NCBI GenBank assembly: GCA_030646595.1
Contig: JAUSKS010000155.1
Location: 1-29,691 of the forward strand
From: Gallionellaceae bacterium
GTDB lineage: Bacteria > Pseudomonadota > Gammaproteobacteria > Burkholderiales > Gallionellaceae
Length of the DNA stretch: 29,691 bases
Direction: 5' to 3'
The notes under the pieces are model-generated. The model saw only the letters and a list, made by a program, of their open reading frames with translations. It was not told the DNA's origin and searched no databases. This document shows positions 24,024-29,691 of the stretch, piece after piece. Made by a program: the position numbers and the translations under genes. Position 1 is the stretch's first letter; the number at the start of each line of letters is the position of its first letter.

Positions 24024-26072
24024 CTATCCCCACTGCGCAGTCAGCTTGCGCTCCCGCCTGCTCTCCAACAAATGCAGCATAAACGCGCAATCTTCGCGAT
24101 GTATCGTAATCCCACGATCGCGCGTGACGTAACCGACGATGGCATCTCCTTTTACCGGGCCGCAGCATTTGGCGATACGGGTCATCAGGTTATTCACGCC
24201 GCCGACGGTGATGTCTGCTTTTGATATGCGTTGGGTGGCAGATTTGAAGATATTTGGTTTGGCGGCTTCTATTACTTTGCTGGGCAGTTCTTGCTGGATG
24301 GTGACCGCAATACGCCGTGGCGTGATTTCATTGCGTCCTATAGCAGCGAGGAAATCTTCCAGTTTGTTGTAGTGCAATCGTTGCGCAATTTTTTCCTGGT
24401 TGATGGTGATGATGCCTAATCTATGCAGTTCGCGATCCAGTTGCGTCCTGCCTAGCGCGACACTTTCATCGAAGTTCTGATTTTTGAACCAGCTACGCAC
24501 ACTGGCACGGGCATGTTTGCTTTGTAAAAATCCCAACGCAGGGTTGATCCAGTCGCGGCTGGGCGCGCCTTGTTTGGTGGTGAGGATTTCCACACGCTGG
24601 GCATTCTGCAATTTGTAGTTGAGCGGGACGATGCTGCCGTCCACTTTGGCACCGCGTGTGCGGTGACCCAAATCAGTATGCAGGCTGTAGGCGAAATCTA
24701 CCGGGGTCGCGCCTTTGGGCAGCGCAATCACCTTACCCTGCGGAGTGAGCACGTAGACCTGGTCGTGAAATAATTCGTTTTTGAACTGCTGCTGCAAGTC
24801 ACCCTTGTCAACCAGGTCTTCTTTCCATTCCAGTATCTGGCGCAGCCAGGCGATTTTTTCATCGAAACCGGCGTCCGATTCTTTTCCTTCCTTGTAACGC
24901 CAGTGGGCAGCAACCCCCAGTTCCGAATGCCGGTGCATGTCGCAGGTGCGTATCTGCACTTCCAGCGCCAGGCCGCGCGGGCCGATGACGGCGGTGTGCA
25001 GCGAGCGGTAATTATTGCTCTTGGGATGGGCAATGTAATCGTCAAATTCGCCGTCTATAGGTGGCCACAAATCATGCACCAGACCAAGTGCGGTGTAACA
25101 CCCGGCAATCTCGTCCGCCTCCGCCACGTTATTGCGAAGCATCTGGTTACGGGAGGAGGCGGACGGCGGCATGCCCGCCCCTGGCGCTTCGCGATGCTGT
25201 GTCATGCCGCCTACCAGTATGCGCACCGCGCGCACATCATACAGCTCGCTGAAATCCACTTGCTTGCGCTTCATTTTATTGATGATGCTATAGATGTGTT
25301 TGGGGCGGCCAGTCACTTCGGCCTGGATACCCGATAGCTTTAATGTTTGCTCCAACTGCGATACCACTTCAGTAATAAATTGTTCGCGATCCACCCTGCG
25401 TTCATCCAGCAACCTGGCAATTTTTTTGTACAGCGCCGGTTCCAGATAGCGCACGGACAAATCTTCCAGCTCCCACTTGAGTTGCCACACGCCTAGACGA
25501 TTGGCCAGCGGCGCGAAAATGCTGCGGGTTTGCTGCGCGATCAGTTGCTGTTGATCAGCACTGGCATCCGACAGGCAGCGCAAAGTCTGGGTGCGTTCAG
25601 CCAGCTTGATCAGTACCACGCGTATGTCCTGCACCATCGCCAGCAGCATCTTGCGCAGGCTTTCGATCTGCTGCGCGGCTTCGTCTTTGTCTTTCGCGCT
25701 GCGCACTTCACTGAACAGACGAATCTTTTCCATACGCGAAATACCTTCGACCAGCATCTTCACATTCGCGCCGAAATCTTTCTCGATCTTTTCTGCCCAG
25801 CCATCCAGATAGTCTGGCACGGCATGCAGAATGGTGGCAGCTATGGTTTCATAATCCAGATGCATGCCTATGAGAATCGCCGCCGAACCGAGCGCGTGTT
25901 GCAACAACGGTGTGCCGGTCAGTGTGTATTGCTCTGCATAAAGCGGCTCGGCCCATGCGCAGGCGCGGCGGATTACCTCAACTTCTGCGGCAGCATAGGT
26001 CGTTGCCAGACTATCAATCCAGGATTGAGTGTGCTGGTATGAAGTAAGGGATTTTTGTGAGGCGAAAACCAT
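24024..26072 (-). CDS. relA: (p)ppGpp synthetase RelA lacking the ACT domain
   Basis: 682 residues; E. coli RelA has 744. Order: degenerate hydrolase domain (about 45-200, with LHAVPDY in place of the catalytic HD), synthetase domain (about 240-400), TGS (about 438-500) and zinc-finger region (CCGPVKGD to HREDC, about 636-662). The synthetase has EFDD (342-345), the mark of monofunctional RelA rather than the RXKD type of SpoT, so it should make but not hydrolyse (p)ppGpp on stalled ribosomes. Two oddities: a 35-residue insertion (about 288-323, rich in Pro/Ser/Asn) between VRILV and GCYTALG, and a C-terminus ending at QWG where the ACT/RRM domain should begin. The RAYT/REP unit starts 30 bp further on. 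Confidence 0.92.
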   Translation of the reverse strand: MVFASQKSLTSYQHTQSWIDSLATTYAAAEVEVIRRACAWAEPLYAEQYTLTGTPLLQHALGSAAILIGMHLDYETIAATILHAVPDYLDGWAEKIEKDFGANVKMLVEGISRMEKIRLFSEVRSAKDKDEAAQQIESLRKMLLAMVQDIRVVLIKLAERTQTLRCLSDASADQQQLIAQQTRSIFAPLANRLGVWQLKWELEDLSVRYLEPALYKKIARLLDERRVDREQFITEVVSQLEQTLKLSGIQAEVTGRPKHIYSIINKMKRKQVDFSELYDVRAVRILVGGMTQHREAPGAGMPPSASSRNQMLRNNVAEADEIAGCYTALGLVHDLWPPIDGEFDDYIAHPKSNNYRSLHTAVIGPRGLALEVQIRTCDMHRHSELGVAAHWRYKEGKESDAGFDEKIAWLRQILEWKEDLVDKGDLQQQFKNELFHDQVYVLTPQGKVIALPKGATPVDFAYSLHTDLGHRTRGAKVDGSIVPLNYKLQNAQRVEILTTKQGAPSRDWINPALGFLQSKHARASVRSWFKNQNFDESVALGRTQLDRELHRLGIITINQEKIAQRLHYNKLEDFLAAIGRNEITPRRIAVTIQQELPSKVIEAAKPNIFKSATQRISKADITVGGVNNLMTRIAKCCGPVKGDAIVGYVTRDRGITIHREDCAFMLHLLESRRERKLTAQWG
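25165..25211. repeat. Inverted repeat inside the relA insertion
   Basis: GGCGGCATG (25165-25173) and CATGCCGCC (25203-25211) form a perfect 9-bp inverted repeat with a 29-nt loop. It lies within the DNA coding for the extra residues of the RelA synthetase domain. It looks like a small palindromic element that entered in frame. Confidence 0.55.
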
Positions 26073-26195
26073 AGCGCATTATTGCATTGATAGGCACAGC
26101 AGAAACAGGGGGCTATGCATGTAAAAGCTGGACTGACAAACTGTGCATGGGGTATTCTTGGGCCTATTCATCCCAGCCCATCCAGCTTTCCAGCC

Positions 26196-27650
26196 ATGAC
26201 TGAAAACCGCGAGCCTCATTACACTGAGAACGTGCAGGAGCATTTGCAGGAGGTAAAAAACCTGCTGCAAAAGCACGCGCTCATTGAGGCTTTGGCACAC
26301 AAGCAGGAATTGCCACGTCAGGAACGCCACGAATTAGTGGAAACCCTGCTGCACAAGCGCCATCTGGCTGAGCTGGGTGCCAAGCTGAGTACGCTGCACC
26401 CCGCCGACATTGCCTACATTCTGGAAGCGTTGCCCATAGAACAGCGTTTGCTGGTGTGGGATCTGGTCAAAACAGAGCGCGATGGCGAAATCCTGATTGA
26501 AGTTTCCGACGCGGTGCGCGAATCGCTGATCGCCAACATGAGCAGTGATGAGCTGCGTGAAGCGGCGGAGCAACTCGATACGGATGAGATTGCTGACCTG
26601 GCCCCGGATTTGCCGCGGGCGGTCATGCACGATGTTTTCAAGTCGCTGACCGTAGAGGAACGCGAGCAGCTACGTGCTGCCATCTCCTATCCGGAAGATG
26701 CGGTCGGGGCGCTGATGGATTTCGACATGGTGACCATACGCGAAGATGTCACGCTGGAAGTGGTGTCGCGTTATTTGCGCCGCTTCGACGAGCTACCGGA
26801 TCACACCGACCAGTTGTTTGTAGTAGACCGCGACGACACCTTCAAGGGCGTATTGCCCTTGCACCGCCTGCTGGTGAATGAGCCGGATACGCCGGTGGGT
26901 AAGCTGATCATCACCGATACCATCAAACTGCATTCGGATGAAAAAGCAGACCAGGCGGCACAGGCATTTGAACGCTATGATCTGGTTTCCGCGCCCGTGG
27001 TAGATGATGAGGGCAAGCTGGTCGGACGTGTCACCGTTAACACCGTGGTGGACTTCATCCGCGCCCAATCGGAAAGCGATGTATTGAATCTGGCCGGCTT
27101 GCGCGAAGAGGAGGACATTTTTGCCTCGGTATGGAAAAGTGCCAAGAACCGCTGGACATGGCTGGCGCTGAATTTGTTTACCGCATTTTTTGCCTCGCGG
27201 GTCATTGGTGGCTTTGAGAACACCATCGAAAAACTGGTCGCGCTGGCTACGCTCATGCCTATCGTTGCGGGCATAGCCGGTAACTCGGCCAACCAGACTA
27301 CCACCATCATTATCCGCTCGCTGGCCTTAGGACAGATTACTTCAACCAACACCCGGCGCTTGATTAGCAAAGAGCTGGCCATTGCCGGATTAAATGGCCT
27401 GGTATGGGGCGGCGTAGCCGGATTGTTTGCCTATTTTCTGTATAAAAATGTGCTGCTCGGGTTTATATTAACCAGTGCCATCCTGTTCAATCTGCTACTC
27501 GGCGCGCTGGCAGGTCTGCTCATTCCCTTGGCCATGCAGCGCATGGGGCGCGACCCGGCTATCGGCTCCAGCGTCATGCTGACTGCAATTACCGACAGCG
27601 GCGGCTTTTTTATATTTCTGGGATTGGCTGCACTATTCTTGAGTCATTGA
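26196..27650 (+). CDS. mgtE: Magnesium channel MgtE
   Basis: 484 residues from the ATG at 26196. An upstream in-frame ATG at 26115, preceded by AGGGGG only 2 bp away, would add 27 residues unlike the family and leave just 42 bp to divergent relA, so 26196 is preferred. Order: N-terminal helical MgtE domain (with [14 protein letters not shown] and [14 protein letters not shown]), two CBS domains (about 135-260) that sense Mg2+, a linker helix and five membrane helices. Pore-region motifs are visible: [15 protein letters not shown] and the final AITDSGGFF with its conserved Asp. It is an inner-membrane Mg2+ channel gated by cytoplasmic Mg2+. cysK follows after 19 bp. Confidence 0.93.
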   Translation: MTENREPHYTENVQEHLQEVKNLLQKHALIEALAHKQELPRQERHELVETLLHKRHLAELGAKLSTLHPADIAYILEALPIEQRLLVWDLVKTERDGEILIEVSDAVRESLIANMSSDELREAAEQLDTDEIADLAPDLPRAVMHDVFKSLTVEEREQLRAAISYPEDAVGALMDFDMVTIREDVTLEVVSRYLRRFDELPDHTDQLFVVDRDDTFKGVLPLHRLLVNEPDTPVGKLIITDTIKLHSDEKADQAAQAFERYDLVSAPVVDDEGKLVGRVTVNTVVDFIRAQSESDVLNLAGLREEEDIFASVWKSAKNRWTWLALNLFTAFFASRVIGGFENTIEKLVALATLMPIVAGIAGNSANQTTTIIIRSLALGQITSTNTRRLISKELAIAGLNGLVWGGVAGLFAYFLYKNVLLGFILTSAILFNLLLGALAGLLIPLAMQRMGRDPAIGSSVMLTAITDSGGFFIFLGLAALFLSH

Positions 27651-27669
27651 ATTTTTTAAGGAGGAACGC

Positions 27670-28605
27670 ATGAAAGTTGCAAAAAATGTAACCGGTTTGA
27701 TAGGCAGCACCCCGCTGGTGCAATTAAACCGCGTCAATCACGGTATCCAGGCCACCATACTGGCCAAACTGGAATTCTATAATCCGGCCCATAGTGTCAA
27801 GGACCGCATTGCGGTGGCGATGCTGGATGCGGCGGAACTGGCTGGCAAAATAAAAGTAGACACCATCATACTCGAGCCCACCTCCGGCAACACGGGCATA
27901 GGCCTGGCCATGGTGTGTGCCGCGCGCGGTTACCGCTGCGCTTTTGTCATGCCGGAGACCATGAGCCGTGAACGCAGGCTTATCTTGAAAGCCTATGGCG
28001 CAGATTTGATTTTGACACCCGGCCCGGACGGCATGCCCGGTGCCATTAAAAAAGCAGATGAGCTGGCCGCCGCCGATACCCGTTACTTTATTCCGCAGCA
28101 ATTTGCCAATCCCGCCAATCCCGCCATTCATCGCACTACCACTGCCGAAGAAATCTGGCATGACACCGATGGCAAAGTCGACATTTTTGTCTCCGGCATA
28201 GGCACTGGCGGCACCATCACCGGCGTGGGCGAAGTATTGAAAGCGCGCAAACCCGGGGTGCAAATCATTGCGGTAGAACCCGATGCATCACCAGTGTTGT
28301 CCGGTGGCCAGCGTGGCCCACATCCCATTCAGGGCATAGGGGCCGGGTTCATCCCGGAAATACTCAATACCAAAATCTATGATGAGGTGATACGCGTCAA
28401 AAATGAAGATGCTTTCGTTTATGCGCGGCGCATGGCCAAGGAGGAAGGCTTGTTGGTAGGTATTTCTTCTGGCGCAGCAGTATGGGCAGCTCTGGAAGTA
28501 GCAAAACGCCCGGCCAATCGCGGCAAGGTAGTGGTGGTGATTATTCCTTCATTCGGCGAACGCTATTTGTCTACGCCTTTATTCGCTGACCTGAAGGTAG
28601 ATTAA
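27670..28605 (+). CDS. cysK: Cysteine synthase A (O-acetylserine sulfhydrylase)
   Basis: 311 residues, the typical length. PLP enzyme that makes cysteine from O-acetylserine and sulfide. The PLP lysine is Lys44 in HSVKDRIA; the substrate loop TSGNTG is at 71-76; the phosphate-binding GTGGT loop follows VSGIG; and SSGAA and [10 protein letters not shown] complete the family pattern. The CysK-type sequence fits better than CysM. A strong Shine-Dalgarno sequence (AAGGAGG, about 27658-27664) precedes the ATG. It probably shares a transcript with mgtE and converges on the H1-like gene. Confidence 0.93.
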   Translation: MKVAKNVTGLIGSTPLVQLNRVNHGIQATILAKLEFYNPAHSVKDRIAVAMLDAAELAGKIKVDTIILEPTSGNTGIGLAMVCAARGYRCAFVMPETMSRERRLILKAYGADLILTPGPDGMPGAIKKADELAAADTRYFIPQQFANPANPAIHRTTTAEEIWHDTDGKVDIFVSGIGTGGTITGVGEVLKARKPGVQIIAVEPDASPVLSGGQRGPHPIQGIGAGFIPEILNTKIYDEVIRVKNEDAFVYARRMAKEEGLLVGISSGAAVWAALEVAKRPANRGKVVVVIIPSFGERYLSTPLFADLKVD

Positions 28606-28718
28606 GCCCACCCCGTACAAAATTCCAAGTGGCCAAATTTAGGGGAACAGAAGACTACTTGCTAATAAGTAACAAGCTTAGACAAGCTATCTGATGGCTT
28701 AAAGAGGGCGGAAACGCA

Positions 28719-28761
28719 ACTCGGCGCCCGCCCCAATCTTCAGGAACCTCAGGCGCCGAGT
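28719..28761 (-). terminator. Hairpin at the end of the H1-like gene
   Basis: ACTCGGCGCC (28719-28728) and GGCGCCGAGT (28752-28761) form a perfect 10-bp GC-rich stem that includes the stop codon region of the H1-like gene. Read leftward it is followed by TGCGTTTCC, a weak T-tract. It may end transcription from both convergent genes, or protect the mRNA 3' end. Confidence 0.5.
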
Positions 28762-29078
28762 ATACCTTTTGCCTTGACTGCTTTTTTGGCAGCTGGCTTT
28801 TTAGCTACGGCTTTTTTAGCGGCTGGTTTTTTAGCGGCTGGTTTTTTAGCTACGGCTTTTTTTGCCGCTGGCTTTTTGGCCACTGCTTTTTTTGCCGCTG
28901 GCTTTTTAGCTACTGCTTTTTTAGCAGCTGGCTTTTTTGCCGCAGGTTTTTTAGCGACCGCTTTTTTAGCGGCTGGCTTCTTAGCGGCGGTTTTCTTGGC
29001 TGCCGGCTTGGCAGCAACTTTTTTTGCTGCGGGTTTTTTGCTGGTGGTGCTTTTTGCTTTGCTAACTGTCGTAGCCAT
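28749..29078 (-). CDS. Histone H1-like Lys/Ala/Pro-rich DNA-binding protein
   Basis: 109 residues from the ATG at 29078, which has AAGGA 6 bp upstream; the frame is open further to a GTG at 29135, but that start has no support. After a short Thr/Ser/Lys start, nearly the whole protein is made of AAKKP/AVAKKP units, as in eukaryotic H1 tails and in the AlgP/Hc1-like proteins of beta- and gammaproteobacteria. It probably binds DNA without sequence preference and helps nucleoid compaction. The coding DNA is a degenerate tandem repeat (28770-29030), prone to length change. It is followed by a hairpin overlapping the stop. Confidence 0.85.
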   Translation of the reverse strand: MATTVSKAKSTTSKKPAAKKVAAKPAAKKTAAKKPAAKKAVAKKPAAKKPAAKKAVAKKPAAKKAVAKKPAAKKAVAKKPAAKKPAAKKAVAKKPAAKKAVKAKGILGA

Positions 29079-29252
29079 TTTCATTCCTTGTAAAATTGAT
29101 TTATGCAAACCAGGAACTGCATTGCGTGCAACCACTGCACTCCCAAACGCTCACTTTTTTGTTGTACTCAGTCGCTGCGAAACGCGTGGTGCCGCATTCT
29201 ATGCGCGATTAAAATTATTGCGCAATAGATTTCTGCATTTTTTTGCAAAAAA

Positions 29253-29691
29253 CTACAAAAAAGTTTTTTCGCTGGTAAACAGTTGGGGCACCGTTTCCCG
29301 CTCGCGTATGAGCTGAACAACCTGCCCCGAGACCATCACTTCGGCTGCGCGTGGACGAGTATTGTAGTTGGAACTCATGCTCATTCCATATGCGCCCGCC
29401 GACATTATGGCCAGCAAGTCTCCCTCTGCAATGGCCAATTGGCGGGCATGTCCGAGGAAATCACCTGTTTCACATATCGGCCCCACCACTTCGTAGATTG
29501 AAACATTGCTTTTCACGATTGCCCCCTCCCCCACCGGGGGAGGGTTGGGGAGAGGGGCAGCAGGATGGTATTCCCGCGATATCGGCAAAATGTCATGAAA
29601 GGCATCATACAAAGCCGGGCGCATCAGGTCATTCATGGCTGCATCTACGATGGCGAAGTTTTTTTCCTCCCCATGCTTGAGGTATTCCACT
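29253..29691 (-). CDS. lysA: Diaminopimelate decarboxylase LysA, C-terminal part
   Basis: Partial: the 5' part lies beyond the right edge. The 146 or so residues match the end of LysA: FAIVDAAMNDLMRPALYDAFHDI, here split over strands, then the YEVVGPICETGDFLG motif and AGAYGMSMSSNYN with RPRAAEVMV. These hold the substrate and PLP-binding residues of the second subunit face. The enzyme makes lysine from meso-diaminopimelate. Between the ALYDAFHDI and YEVVGP motifs lies an extra Pro-rich stretch (PLPNPPPVGEG) encoded by a palindromic repeat, which keeps the frame open. Whether the insertion harms the enzyme is unknown; it falls in a loop region by family comparison. Confidence 0.9.
   Translation of the reverse strand, partial: VEYLKHGEEKNFAIVDAAMNDLMRPALYDAFHDILPISREYHPAAPLPNPPPVGEGAIVKSNVSIYEVVGPICETGDFLGHARQLAIAEGDLLAIMSAGAYGMSMSSNYNTRPRAAEVMVSGQVVQLIRERETVPQLFTSEKTFL
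29521..29566. repeat. Palindromic GC-rich repeat inserted in lysA
   Basis: CCCTCCCCC (29524-29532), loop ACC, GGGGGAGGG (29536-29544) form a perfect 9-bp hairpin, followed by a GGTTGGGGAGAGGGGC-like tail. This is a pattern known from dispersed intergenic repeats in many proteobacteria. Here it lies inside a coding region and is read as PLPNPPPVGEG. Confidence 0.75.

Noticed and set aside
24024..26072. Bifunctional SpoT/Rel
   Set aside because: The hydrolase HD motif is replaced by HAV and the synthetase carries EFDD, the monofunctional RelA signature.
28774..29316. Plus-strand frame of repeated Phe/Leu/Ala residues
   Set aside because: It is the antisense of the AAKKP repeats of the H1-like gene, which has a ribosome binding site and a known composition.

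Overview
The window looks like a chromosomal segment of a betaproteobacterium, probably of the Nitrosomonadales/Gallionellales type. The pointers are a MtoA/MtoB-like decaheme cytochrome plus outer-membrane porin pair, a cytochrome c554-family protein, the asmA-mutY-DUF3301 order, a lysine/alanine-rich H1-like protein and an EFDD-type RelA. This placement is inferred from gene content only; no search was run.

Layout. 1-780: end of an unidentified gene, then a TumE-like toxin with an HTH antitoxin behind a palindromic operator. 785-4082: divergent metR and metE (B12-independent methionine synthase). 4159-5614: a double-domain dCTP-deaminase-family gene with a small zinc-ribbon gene upstream. 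5668-12308 (minus strand): an extracellular electron transfer block read in the order decaheme cytochrome, MtrB/PioB-family porin, tetraheme c554-family cytochrome, and a membrane GGDEF-EAL protein whose periplasmic sensor has a possible heme c motif (CX5CH). 12587-16710 (plus, divergent): a very large gene encoding signal peptide, monoheme cytochrome c, Ig/cadherin-like domains, eight tandem 85-residue repeats and an autotransporter barrel. It is broken by one missing base in repeat 5.

16711-18051: a selU-type gene between two imperfect ~165-bp direct repeats, each carrying an autotransporter 3' end joined to an asmA 5' end, so selU is a likely insertion. 18022-21661: asmA, mutY and a DUF3301 gene. 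21645-23993: an accessory stretch with VapBC (bounded by 17-bp direct repeats), an unidentified 285-residue gene and a RAYT transposase bounded by a perfect 34-bp inverted REP pair. 24024-29691: relA without its ACT domain, mgtE, cysK, an H1-like DNA-binding protein and the C-terminal part of lysA, which carries an in-frame palindromic repeat insertion.

How they may work together. The decaheme cytochrome inside the MtrB-like barrel should carry electrons across the outer membrane, and the c554-family protein may shuttle them in the periplasm. No outer-surface multiheme cytochrome (MtrC/OmcA type) is present here. The divergent cytochrome-autotransporter fusion could fill that place by displaying a heme on a repeat stalk, and the GGDEF-EAL protein could couple periplasmic redox state to c-di-GMP. 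This is the most interesting hypothesis in the window. The flanking genes are ordinary amino-acid, repair and stringent-response genes with several small insertions.
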